This document shows positions 10,251 through 22,716 of a DNA stretch of 64,000 nt, one piece after another. The stretch covers positions 1,178,001 through 1,242,000 of the forward strand of contig JAQPZY010001670.1 in NCBI GenBank assembly GCA_029931535.1. Direction: 5' to 3'. The position numbers were made by a program, and so were the translations under genes. Origin of the DNA: Margaritifera margaritifera (lineage: Eukaryota; Mollusca; Bivalvia; Unionida; Margaritiferidae). The notes under the pieces are model-generated. The model searched no databases and was not told where the DNA came from. It saw nothing but the letters and a program-made list of their open reading frames with translations. The first letter of the stretch is position 1; every line of letters starts with the position of its first letter.

Positions 10251-12312
10251 TATTTTCTTTATTTTAAAAGCTGTTTTACATATTTGTATAGACATACCTT
10301 TGTCTTTAAAAATTTGTTTTATTTTTCATATTTATCGCGTGCGATGATGTCGTCGGCAGCCGCACGTGAGATGTAGAATGCATAAAATGTGAAAAATTCA
10401 TCTGAATACAATGTATTTATGCAAATTTAACTATTCCCGCAGTCATGAAACAACGAGAAACTTTCAAAACATTTTCCTTATTAGATAAGTTGTAATCTCT
10501 GAAAATTTTATGTTGTTTCACTCATGCGGGATACATTTAATTTAAAGAAAATGGTTGGGTTCTATGGCAGATATTACTGATCAACGGGTATTGGTGTGAT
10601 GTTGAATCCAATATATAAAATCAGTACTTGAAATTGTCGATTGCATGTAATTTACAGCTTCTAGAGGAAACAAAATTTATTTTAAAAATATGCAAGAAAT
10701 GTATATAAAACCGAATTTGTGTCGTTATAAATTATTTTGATACCGGATCAGCTGTATATTCTCAAAACATTATACAGTACATAGCAACAGTGACGCTTTT
10801 ATCGCAGCAACAGTTTACAAGGTATGTTATTTTCATTTTACAATTATTATGCCACAATAAATGAGTAAAGTATGAAATTAAATGCAGTTTTACTTTATCA
10901 GACACACGTATTCTTTAGAAATTAAGGAACGCGTTCATGGTTGAAATATTTCCAGGAGGTGTTTATTTGCAGACGATATGTTGTATGACGATACAGACAA
11001 TCCAGCTTGGTTTATACAATATTTGTATCAGACTGGTATTTTGGACAAATATTTCTCTATAAGAGCATTATTTACAGTGGTACGCAATATTGCAAAACTG
11101 TTGTTAATTCATTTTGAATTTTGTTGGTAAAAAATTCCAATCATAGAAAGCTATTGACATACATGTGCATGTAGATACTACTGTATAGAGGGTCTGAAGC
11201 AGTTGCCGCACAGAACCAGTTAGGTCTACCGCACGTCCATCACTTATTCAAGACTCTATGTAGTACAATTTGAAATGGCATAATAAATAATTAACATTCA
11301 ATATAAGGTACGTTTTGTCTCTGCAGCGCTTTTAAAATTACAGTGACGATGTGCAACATTTAGATTTTTTGTGCCGATAATTGTATGGTGAAATATTCAT
11401 GTATTTGCTATGTTAGCTCATTTGAATTGGAATTGTTATCGACAAGGGACTTGATGTCAGTATTCTTCTTACATTACCCATGTGAATGTCACCGCATTTG
11501 TTTGTTTTTAGGGACAATGGTAGATAATGTTTCAAAATCTGCTAAAGTGACATTCCCCCAACCCGAAACCAATTTGAAACTAATAATACTGTGAGCGTGT
11601 CCTTTGTTGATCATTACTTCTCATGTCAATTCTGGACAAAAAGTGTTATTGATTGATTATACTCAGTGATATGGATGTTTTGAAAACATAACTAGCTTTG
11701 CAAAGAGTGTTAACATGCACTGTGTTTAAGTAACTGTTTTTGATCGTAATTTTGTTTTCTCAAATACATACTGTAGACTTTATTGTGCCAACTCTCAAGT
11801 CAATTGTGAATATGGTTGTGTATCAAGTAGCATGTGCTAGGCTAACAGTATCAGTATCACAGCGGATTTTATAAGATTTTTTTTTATTTTATGCTAGACA
11901 GTGAATTACTGGATTTTCCTTGTAAAATAATTGTGTTATTTCACTACAGTGAAAAAATGATATTTTTTCACTGGCCTTCAATAGACATTGATAACATTAT
12001 AACTAAGAAATTTCAAGCTTTTTATAAGACGCTTGCGTGGTGTAAAGGTTAAAATAGCTGATTCGCCAGGCGAACCGGATTTAGATCCAGCAATGAACAA
12101 ATATTTTATTTTTTCATTTTCTTTTCATCTGCTCTTTTACCTTGAATTGGGAAGGAGCATTATGTAACTACTGATATTTTATGTGCAAATATACACAAAA
12201 TAGAGCAGAACATAAACGGTAAACTGCTGACAGTATCGGGCGGGATGCAGTAAGAAATCAGCTACTTCAGTGTGTTATACAAATTGCTTGTCAATACGCT
12301 TGAGGATAAAAT
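10251..12312. other. Intronic stretch, mostly unique, no gene seen
   Basis: AT-rich, apparently low-copy sequence. One tRNA-like remnant is described separately. No exon with recognisable domains was found. Confidence 0.4.
12026..12100 (+). repeat. tRNA-like remnant (A and B box-like)
   Basis: The segment 'gcgtggtgtaaaggttaaaa' followed by 'ccggatttagatcc' resembles the D-arm and T-arm promoter boxes of a tRNA or tRNA-derived SINE. The arms do not fold into a complete cloverleaf by eye, so it is more likely a SINE head or a dead tRNA copy. Confidence 0.35.
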
Positions 12313-12440
12313 AAAAAGAATATTTGCTTGCTCCGAGTGAATAACGGATATATTTCATGTAGTGAGTGAAAAACTTATGTATTTTCACCCAGTCGATGAA
12401 ATATATGCTATTCACTCGTTTCAAGCAAATATCCTATCTT
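12313..12440. repeat. Fold-back hairpin with about 58-bp arms
   Basis: The left arm at 12313-12371 and the right arm at 12382-12440 are imperfect reverse complements, for example 'aatatttgcttg' against 'caagcaaatat' and 'gagtgaata' against 'tattcactc'. They are separated by about 10 bp. This is a compact snap-back element; no flanking target duplication was identified. Confidence 0.8.
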
Positions 12441-15400
12441 TCATTTCAAGGATTTTCTAAAAGGTTGATGACAATTTTTTTAAAAAATTGGAGCAAATTA
12501 AAATAATTTTTCCTCCATTGGTGATAATGTTATATACACGTAGTACTACATAGCATCTTAAAGTAAGTGTGTTCTGTAAAGATGCACGGAAAACTTAAAG
12601 CGCTCCCTTTGGGGTACAAAAAAAATTAACGCAATGAAGATGAATATATATTTTTTCTTATTGATGTGTTGTTGATATTTGCAGAAGTCTTTTGTCAAAG
12701 TTCTTTAGTCCCTGTGATTTGCTTCGTTCGTTTTTTCAATGATTTTTGCCCATGGTTTGCAACGATGGTCCAGAGAGAGAGAGAGATACACTGGTAAAAC
12801 TGATAAACTGATATGTTGAGACAGACCAACTAAAAGAGAGAGAGAGAGAGAGAGAGAGGAGCTGCCATAGGACATTTTAATATTTAAAAATGTTTTTAGA
12901 ACCCTAATATAGGTACCAAAAAAACAAAAAAAAAAAACAAACAAACAAAAAATCAAAACAACAACAATTAAATAGATTACAGTATGTGTGTGCCTTCTAA
13001 CCAAGAAATTTACCGTACAGTCTCGACAGGCTATATTGCAACTTTGTATCATTGGTATTGTGAACACTGTGGATAAATCCCATGAAAAGTGTAAGCATAC
13101 CATTACGACGACCCAGGTTCTTGTAGGTTAATTGGATTAAGTTCAAGTTCAAGGGTTTCATCCAGCTCAAATTCTCTCTCTCTCTCTCTCCATAGATTTC
13201 CACTTATGTGTGCCCTGTATGCATGAGAGAGAGAGAGAGAGAGAGAGATAAAGGGAAAGCAGACAGGATTTCCATGAAATTGTGTACCATGTTTAATTTA
13301 TTTAGAAAACAGGGATTATTAATATTTTTTCTCGTTATTTTCTTATGTCGATAATGATAAATAAGTGGAAATTCATCATTGATCTAGAGAGTATAGAAGC
13401 AATAACCACTGTTGAAACCATGTTTATATGTGCGTATTCATGCGCCATGGGCGGATCACAATTTGATATACCAACAGTATTGGTATATTAAATTGCTTTA
13501 TACCAACACCTTGAAAGTCATGTTATTTTTAATGTATGTGTGTGGTATATATATATATACAAGTGCCGAAAAATTTAAATTTGCACGCATGACATCATTA
13601 AAATAACGATGATGATATGGAACCAGAAGTAACATCATTTTATGTAGGTAAACTTTTGATGCCTCCAGCATATGTAATTTGATTGAATTCAACAAAATTT
13701 GTATTATTCTGCACAAAATGCATCCTAAAGAGTCTTTGTACAAAACTTAGCGCCTTTTGGTGATTGGGCCAAATTTGACCCTTGTGATACCTTGTCCTTT
13801 ACTCAAAATTTTCTTGAAGACCCAAGACTAGGAAAGAAGAACTGCTTTATTTAATGGGGTACCAAATTTTGCAGATTTTGTGGTTGTTAGAAACCACAAA
13901 TTTAAAGACCCAACAAATAATGACCCTTCTTTGAACATATAAGGACTCCATGCAAGAAGCATTGAGAACAGTGTCATTTTCTGCAAAAATTGATACCCAC
14001 GAAGATAAGTTCACTGGACTTAATAGGTAGGGCAGAATTGTAACTGAGCTAATTGTAATAATGACTTGACCATTAAAAGGGTATTGTAGATCTCTTGTTT
14101 CTAGTGGTTATCAGGTGCAAGTCACATCCTTGGTCCCTCTTTTACTCTGAAATAGACTAATGTAAAGCTTGCCTTTGTTTAAAACTATTGTACAAGTTGA
14201 AAATGGTGAAACTATTACTATGTGTTGGTTTTTCTTTTAGACTCAAAAAGTATGTTTTGTGGTCCCATGGAGGGGTCATTGCACGTGACCGAACTAAGCA
14301 ATATTGTACAATTGAAAACAAGTTATTTACTGATATAAGCTTATAGAACATCAATGGAAATTCAGGTTTGAATAAAGGAAAATAAAATGTTTTCTCTGAA
14401 GCAGTTAATACGCTTTAAGCAAAAAGTAGCTACTAGACTTAATATTATCATATATCATCACCAATTAGACACATGTACACACACACATAATTACAACTAC
14501 ACAGACTTTAAATGAAGAAAATAAAATTGTCTTTAAATCCATTAGACAGTCAAATACAATATCAACTTGTAGTTGCTGACTTTGGAACTTTCAGTAGTTC
14601 TTTGGATGAATTGAAGATGATGCAGATGTCATTAGTGGTAAGTTTTGCTCTCACAAGAGACTGGATGGTACTGTTGTTCAAACTTCACTGAAGATCTTGT
14701 TGAATTTTTGTCAGGATTGAAAATTATATTTCTGCAACTGTCCTGATGCACAGTGGTTTTACAATATTGATGGATGTTGTATATTCCAGATTGACTAATT
14801 TGGATATGGTGTTTGCAGTATGTGAAAGTATGAAATGTTCCCCGTACAGCAGTGCTGCAATGCAAAGGCAAGCTACGTCTACAAGGATTTGTGAAATTTA
14901 GTTATGCAAATGGCTTGTCTTTCCCCGAACCACAGCTGTGTTTTGACATTTTGCCTTCAAATTTGAATCTTACTCTCACACTGTTCTAAATTTTACTATT
15001 CCAATTTCTGAAATAATCATGCTTTGCATTTTATAAATGGAGTAAAATCTGACTTCAAGAGAAACGTTGCTTCTGATCATGACCTAGCCAATAATCATTA
15101 ATAAAGATGGCTTAAACATTCTCATTCAAGGCAACAATGTGTAAAAACTTTAGTTTGTTCTTTAACACCCATCTCAGATTACCAAACTTAAAACCAGTTG
15201 TGTTTTTCTACTTGTGTACTTTACCTATGCAGATTAGCCAAATGGGCTGTCCCACATTTATGCTCTAGAAAACATCTCCCACAGCTATCCACTAGAAAAC
15301 ACAAAATCACTCTATATATTGGAATTGTGATTGTTTTTTTTCTGACCACCTTTAGCTTTTAATTGCCTGTGTGATAATTACTGTATAAACTGCCAAGTGG

Positions 15401-15609
15401 TGATAGATTTCCATGAGCATTAATTGTAAAGCTATGTTAATCATGACTGTTTAATGTTTAACAGGCTACAGGTTACAGGTATATATTGCAGTGACAGGAA
15501 TTAATATGAGTAACATCATATCTGCCATGGCTTGTGATTTTACCCAGAGTTTTTAGAAAGTAATATTGTCCTTGTTTGTCCTTCAAGTTTGAAGATGATC
15601 ATGACATTA
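12441..15609. other. Intronic stretch with GA/TC microsatellites, no gene seen
   Basis: (GA)n or (TC)n runs lie at about 12774-12787, 12834-12858, 13173-13191 and 13226-13249. The remainder is AT-rich with no recognised coding or mobile-element motif. Confidence 0.5.
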
Positions 15610-16702
15610 CTAACTGGTTTAGTTTCTGTGAGCATGTGAGTGGTTGATCAGGTCAGTTTGTGCTCTGAACTGTATGTGGCACACTGGACAGGAGATGCTG
15701 CTTGGGGTTGCTTGATTAATAGAGGAAGTTCTGCATTTCTGAGATTTACACTGCTTGCGCTTCTGCACTGTAGTTCCAGTATGGAAGAGACTGCACCAGG
15801 TGGAACGATCCTGTGTGTGATCTTCCCAAGACTTGGGTTCAATGTTGAAGTGTTTCAAGGATGACTTGAGGGAGTCTTTGAAAGGTTTCTTCTGATCTCC
15901 CTGAGTTTGCTTTCCATATCGCAGCTTGCCATAGAAGATCTTCTTTTAATGGTAGCCAGCCTTCTGACTTCCTGGTGTAGTGGCCTGCCCATCTCATTTG
16001 GAATGCCTGCCTGTGTGATAACCTGTGTCTGGTATCTTGTCCTACCGTCTTATCCTAATTAGTTGCCTTGGGCAACCCATGTGAAAATGGTTCAGCTTCT
16101 TGGCAAGGTGTCTGTACACCTTCCAGGTTATGCATGCTTACAGCAGAGTCAGCAACACAGTGGCTTTGTAGACCTTCAGTTTTGTTGGCAGACTGATACC
16201 TCTGTGCTCCCACACATTTGCGTGTATTCTGTCAAAAGTCACACATGCTTTGGCAGTTCTGGCATTGGTTTCATCATTGATGTGGACTGTACTTGACAGT
16301 GTACTGCCAAGGTTTGTGAACTTGTCCACTGCCTGAAGGGTTTAGCCATTCATTGTGATGGTAGGCTCTATGTAAGGCTTCCCTGGTGTTGGTGGGTGCA
16401 TCACCTCTATCTTGATGCTGATTGTGAGACTGAAATTGTCACAAGGTGGCGAGAAATGGTCCATACTCTGAACATTGCATATCAGACTCAGATTTGGCAT
16501 TCAGGGAACAGTTGTCAGCAAATAGGAGATAATGAACAGTCACTTCCTGTAACTTTGGTCTTTGCCCATAGTCTTCTCAGATTGAAGAGCTTGCCATCAG
16601 TCTGGTATCTATCATAGAAGGCATCAGTAAGCATGGCAGAGAACATCATACTGAAGAGGGTTGGGGCCATCATGCAGCCTTGCTTGACTCCATTGGTGAC
16701 TG

Positions 16703-16810
16703 GGAATGGTTCAGATGACTTGCCATCAACCACGACGCGAGCGAGCATGCCATAATGGAATGGTTTAGATGACTCACTATCAACCATGATGCGAGCGAGC
16801 ATGCTATAAT
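16703..16810 (-). repeat. 54-bp in-frame tandem duplication in LINE RT
   Basis: Two units with period 54 encode F-H-Y-S-M-L-A-R-I-M-V-D and F-H-Y-G-M-L-A-R-V-V-V-D, an 18-residue duplication between RT motifs A and B. The units have diverged from one another. Confidence 0.85.
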
Positions 16811-17400
16811 GGAATTGCTGAACCATTATGATTAATTTTTCTGGGCAACCAAATTTTGCCATGATCTTCCAAAGGCCCCTATGACTGACCATGTCAAAGG
16901 CTATTGTCAGGTTGATGAATATCATGTACAGGTTGGAGTCCTGTTCCTGGCATTTCTCCTGGAGTTGACAAGTTCCAAACACTATGTCTGTTGTCCCTTA
17001 TCCGTTCCTGAAGCCACACTGACTCTCAGGTAGGAGTCCTTTATTGATGTGATGCACAAGGCAACTCAGCAGAATTCTGATGAGGATTTTGCCGGCTATT
17101 GAGACCAGGAGATGCCCTGATGGTTGTTGCAGGATTATCTGTTGCCTTTTTGCTTGTACAATTGGATGATAGATGCATCCTTGTACTTGTGGCATATAGT
17201 TCCTTGAGTCCACATTGACTGGAAGAGTTCAGTCAGTTTCTGTGCTATGTGCGAGCTTCCGACTTTGTAGACTTATGCTGGTATAGCATCTGCTCCAGGT
17301 GCTTTGCCATTTGACAGCAGGTTAATTGCTTTCACAGTTTCAGTCAGTGTTGGAGGATCAGCAAGAGATATGGTGATTTCCACTTGGGGTAGTCGATCAG

Positions 17401-17478
17401 TTGCCTCCTCACTGACAGGTGATTGTTGATTGAGGATGGTTGCCTCCTCACTGACAGGTGATTGTTGATTGAGGATGG
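17401..17478 (-). repeat. 39-bp tandem duplication in LINE type 2
   Basis: Identical 39-bp units (17401-17439 and 17440-17478) starting 'ttgcctcctcactgacaggt'. They lie within the region between endonuclease and RT. The near-identity suggests a recent event. Confidence 0.9.
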
Positions 17479-19450
17479 TGTTGAAGTGTTCTGTCCATCT
17501 TTATAGTATCTTTTCTTTGTCTTTGAGCAGTGTGGTGCCATCAACATTTGGTGTGGTGCCATCAGCACTCTGTATTGTTCCTGATGACTCTGGCCAATAT
17601 ATTGTTTTTAAAGCATCACAAGTTCTTCATGTCATTCCTGTCTGCATAGGACTGAATATCATCTGCCTTGTTGCTTAGCCACAAGTCTTGCAACTCTCTG
17701 AGTTTGCATTGGACAGTCCACTTGATGTTGTTGAAGGCTACCTTCTTAGATGATGAAGTGATGTTTGCTAAACAGGCCTTTTGGAACTAATGTTTCTCAT
17801 TCAGTATCTGTATGGCAGCATCATTCTCATCAAACCAGTCTTGATGTTTACATGTTGTGGGATTGAGGGTTTTGGATTTCCTTGATGTTCTCAGAATTCA
17901 CATCAGTTGTTTCAAGTTGACACCACAGTTCTTAAACAAATGCCAGTTTCACATTCTCCTGTTTCAATTTGGAGATATTGAGCTTTTTGGGTGCTTTTTT
18001 GCCTTGTGTTTGTCTGCTAGGCTGAATCCAGATAATGAGCTTGGCAACTATAAGCCTGTTGTCTGCACTTCTCATGGCGTTCATCACTTGGACATCCTGC
18101 CTGTCTCTTCTTGTGATGATGTAGTCAGTGAGATGTCAGTACTTGGAACCAGGGTACATCCAAGATGTCTTGTTGTGGTTTGGCAGGTGGAAAACTGTGT
18201 TGGTGATTAGGAGGTCATGTTTAGCACATTTTTTCAGTAGGAGGAGTCTGTTATTGTTGCATTTGCCAAAGTCATTTTTGCTGATGATGTTTGGCCATGT
18301 CTGGTGATCTGTGCCAGCTCTAGCATTAAAGTCACCGAGGATGATGAGCTTGTCAGCCTTTGGTACATCTGTGATAAGAGACTCCAGGTCTTCATAAAAT
18401 TTGTCCTTGATCCCATCTGGCTTGGTCATGCTGAGTGCATAGGCGCTGATGATAGTTGCATGTTTTTTTCCAGACAGTGCAAGTCTCATTTGCATTAGTC
18501 TGTCATTTACGCCCTTTGGAAGATTTGTGAGCTTGTTGACTGGCTGTGATTTGCTGGCAAACGTAAACACCAGCTCTTCTTTACTTTGCCATTTCAGAAG
18601 AAGATGTAGCTGACTCCTACATAGGTGAAGTTGTTGTTCTTCAGCTAGGCAAGTTTCACTCAGGGATGCTATCTGTATGTTGAATCTGGCCAGTTCTCTA
18701 CCAACTAGAGCAGTTCTCTCTAGTTGATCTGCTGATGTACTGTCAAGTAGTGTGCACACAATCCAGGCACCGATGGTGATTGGTGTCACCTTTGTCTTCT
18801 TGTTAGGTTTTTGACCACTATGGTGGTATCCCCATCAGCTGTGGTATGCTGACCAGGGTTAAGGTGAAGCAGGCAATGTTTAGGCACCTTTTCTAGCCCC
18901 TTCCTCATGTTACCGAGGTGAGCAGTGTGATCCTAAATAGGGTTGCTTAATCATCTTGTGGCTGCCAAGTTCCACTGCTGCCTTGGTCCAGTGAAAAGTG
19001 ACCTTATGCCCTGACCTGCCTGTGTGCAGATCTGCAGCTACAGCTCCCAGTGTATCCACACCTGCTGCTTTGCCACTTGCCCATTGCCACAAGACTTGAT
19101 GGCATCTTGTGGGGAGAGGGGAATAATGTCATGACTTGCATGTGAGTTAGATTTAAGTTAGGGAAAGTTGCACAGAGTCACCCTCACTCTTTAATTGAGG
19201 CCTGTCTGAAATCCAGTAGCACAACCATGTCAAGATAAGTCCAGATGCAGTGGACGGCCATCAGGCCCTACTGCACCTTAACTGATGCCCTGTGCTGTCC
19301 ACATAGCTCTTACCATCTGCCTTCACACCCAGAGGGATGAGCATATCTGCTCTGCTGCACGATCCGCCAGAGAGGACTTTCCAGAGGGAGCCAGGTGTAG
19401 CTATCCACTCAGGGTAAACAGTCACGCATATCACAAATGTACCAGTACAC

Positions 19451-22400
19451 AATGAAGAGACTGACAATGTTTTAAAAACAGGTGTTGGAAAGAGAATGCA
19501 TCTTAAATGACAATTTTATTCTTGACTACCTTGCAGAGAATTTATCCTTCATTCAGATGTACATTTTTGGAACAAACTTGTAAACAATTTTGAAAATTGA
19601 TATCTCAACTTCTAATTAACAAACTATTACCTACCTTCATAGAAATTAGTGAAGCATATCAAGGATTTTTAGCTTTCCTGGTCGTAAGATGAAGTCAGCT
19701 TATGGTATGGTCCTTCGTCTCTCGTGCTTTGTCCATCATTCATCATCTCTCATCCATTCACAATTGTTATTTAAACAAAGCTGCTGACCACACATAATTT
19801 TACATGGTTTATTCTGGCATCAAGACTTTTCAAATTTGTTCAGTGGATGCTGATTTGTAATCCAATATGGCTGCCATGAATAACAGTTGAAAAATCTTTA
19901 AACAGTTTGTCAAAAACATCTCAACAAAATTTGACAGAAAGCATAGATAAATGGGAACTAATAAACTGGGTCTTAATATTCAGCATTGTTTGTCGTTGCC
20001 TTGAAAACTCCTAGAATTTGGAAAAGTTGGTTTTATCCTTGAAAAGTTCTTGAATTTCTTGAAAAACTCCTTGAATTTTTCCCCAAACTCCTTTAATTTA
20101 TCTTAGGGAAATGAAAACATTAAAACTAAATAAAATATATATTGTTTTAAATTCAGAATTAACATATTTGCAAAAACAATAGATAAAAATACATAAAATG
20201 GGATACAATTGGGTGGATCAAATGACACATAATATGAGTAGTTACCAGATGGAGTAGCATCCCTTTGCTCTAGTGACTCAGTTCTTAGGTATTGTTTTCT
20301 TCTAAATTTGTACCTGTTTATGGAGTGATGAATAAAGTAACATGTAGAGAAAGTTGAGATTCCATAAGAAAAATTCTTCTTTAACATTTTTGGGAAGTCC
20401 TTGAAAACTCTTTGAAAAGACTGGTGCTGTATGAAACCATGTACAGGTGGTCTTATATGCAGGTAGTTGTTTGAACAGGTTTGACTGTACATGTACATAA
20501 AGAACAGTCAAGAGACATGACAACATTGTCCTTTATATGCAGGGCAAATAGTCCTTATGTGCTTTACAGCTCATACAGTTATGACTTGGAGTGTTGCATA
20601 AAATGTGAAAACGTAGAGAATTTTAGGGCTAATAGAGCTGCTTCTTAAAAAATAACTGCACTACGAGGCCTAGAATTTAACATAAATTTATTTGTATCCA
20701 GAAGGACGAGTATATTAAAAAATTTAATAGTTCTGCTGAATCTTCACTGATCCTTTTGACAAATGCTGAATGGTGACAACTTAAACATCACCAGCCATTA
20801 GATTACTAAAATTATGAAAACTACTAGTCCAGCAGAAAATTTACTAGCCTTGGGCTAGCAGACTACAGCCAATTTCAAACCCTGACTATTACAGTCAATA
20901 AGAATGAAAATCCAGCAATTAAAATGTCAAATTCCAGTAGCAGTGAAACTAAACAATGAAATGTACAATTGTATTGTAAAATTTAGTGCAGTAATATGCA
21001 CTAGGACTTTTTAATCCTGATCATCAACAAAGAATTTTAAAATTAAAATAATAAAAAATTACTTTAAACACAGTTAGCCTTATCTAAAGGTCAAAGGTCA
21101 GCATGACATTGTTTAATTCCAACACTTTTTAGTGTCATCAGTAATTTTTGATGGAATCTGTAAAATTGTTGTCATTTATATTATCTGCTCTTATTTGAAA
21201 CGTACAATAGATTGTACTGACATAAAAAACATGTGATGGTAATTGACCTGAACCATAAATAGACAAACTCATGTGTATTATTGCCTTTTAAATACGGATT
21301 TTAATTGAGAACACTTAACATTATACTAAATTTAAGTCCGATCTAGTGACCCATATTCACTTGTGAACTGTTTAATTTACAAGATAGTCATAGCTGACAT
21401 TTTCATTATAAGTGGAGTGCTCATCACTATAACTGTACTCTTTTCAATCTGATCGAAGCCAGATCATATCAGTTATGAAATTAATACTAGCGAACTTGTG
21501 ATGTAATAAGAGCTAGTGGAAAATGGTTATTGTCCACTGAGTAAACAAAACAAGTAGGGCTTCACAAATCTGTGTACATTCAATAGTCCCTGTGGCAAAT
21601 CTGCATATGTGTTAGGTAATGATGTCAATTATACACAGTTTGATGACCCTAAAAACTGTTCCTGCTGTAGATAGGTGTCCACTTTGTGAAGGGCATTTAT
21701 AGAAGGATTTTCATTTGGCATCTCTGAAAGTGTCAATTATGAACAGGTGTCACTATGTAGAGGTGTCTGCTAAGGCAGGTTACATTGTATTTTGCACTGA
21801 GGATGCAAAATTCCATGTTAACACATATGCAAAGGAAGTGATTTTGCATACTTGAAGAATAATACACACTATAATGGAGATTTTAGAAGTTTCTGACACA
21901 AAAAGAACAGGCAGAAAATTACAGTGCCTGGCAGATCAGCACAACCAAATTTTAACATTGGGCAACCAAGCTTCTTGAAGCTTGTGCTCAACTGGACAAC
22001 CAGCTGCTGGCTAGTTTATGAGCCTGTGTTTACTGTGTTGTAGGGTCAGTAACAGTTGGCTCCAAATTGTTTTTTCATCCACTAAAGCGGAGAACTGTTA
22101 TGCCCGGTGTCACCTCTGCCCGATGATTACACGTGGTAATCCTCAGTGAGCATCATTGCTTGATGAAACATAGGTAACTGAGGCCAGGCTTCATTGACCC
22201 AAGCAGAGGTGCTATGACTTAAGACACAGAGCATTTAATTCTTGGGGGAGGGGTGATTTGTGATTTTCTTTTGAACCAGAATATTTATTTTTTTTTTATG
22301 GCAAGATAATAATTTTTTCAGCTAATATAATGGATATGATAAGTTCTTTATTTCTACAAATCAGAGTAAGAATATTTTTTTCAAGCTATTTGCAGGCTGG

Positions 22401-22648
22401 ATATTTTTTTTCCAAAACAATTCCCAGGCTGTCTCCCCATAATATAACATTGTCAGTCCCATATTTGCATACACATGTGCTCACTTGAATTGGCAAAGCA
22501 TCACAAATTGTCATTGGTCAGGCTTTCAGACTGCAACCAATAAAATTTACTCTTTATTTTTATTTGAGTTGAACAACGAATGGTAAGTTTAAAACAAAAA
22601 CAAGTACTTATATATCTACCAATAACTATGCCAACAGCTTCATGGTAC
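19451..22648. other. Intronic stretch with a dispersed repeat, no gene seen
   Basis: A segment at about 19680-20000 ('taagatgaagtcagcttatg' through 'ccaatatggctgccatg') resembles sequence at 26980-27050 and the 143-bp units at 34.9 kb, so it is a dispersed repeat. The rest shows no recognised feature. Confidence 0.45.
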
Positions 22649-22716
22649 AAAACTAATGATAACACCCACTCACCTTTTGTAAATAGAGAAGGGGAGTGGG
22701 TGTTATCAGTAGTTTT
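22649..22716. repeat. Inverted repeat, 23-bp arms, 22-bp loop
   Basis: The arms at 22649-22671 and 22694-22716 are reverse complements with about two mismatches, around the shared core 'gagtgggtgttatc'. It could form a stem-loop in RNA or mark the ends of a tiny fold-back element. Confidence 0.8.

Larger units (their letters stand above)
15610..19450 (-). mobile_element. LINE type 2: near full-length, degenerate
   Basis: Read right to left. An endonuclease at 18136-18789 carries L-A-R-F-N-I-Q-I-A-S-L-S-E-T, then I-S-A-Y-A, I-L-G-D-F-N-A-R-A-G-T, typical of LINE exonuclease/endonuclease domains. The reverse transcriptase at 16500-17300 carries L-P-E-S-Q-C-G-F-R, then A-F-D-M-V-S-H, N-G-V-K-Q-G-C and L-F-A-D-N. 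A C-terminal C2H2-like finger lies at 15619-15690 (C-P-V-C...H-S-H-A-H). The last catalytic Asp of the F-A-D-D box is Asn (codon complementary to 16511-16513). Several frameshifts and stops separate the parts, and a 54-bp in-frame duplication sits in the RT. The 5' region extends to about 19450, and both ends are approximate. Clade was not resolved. Confidence 0.8.

Noticed and set aside
18136..18789. 217-codon - strand frame that resembles proteins annotated in databases as a craniofacial development protein 2-like gene
   Set aside because: The motifs are those of a LINE endonuclease and it continues into an RT with the same polarity. It is part of LINE type 2.
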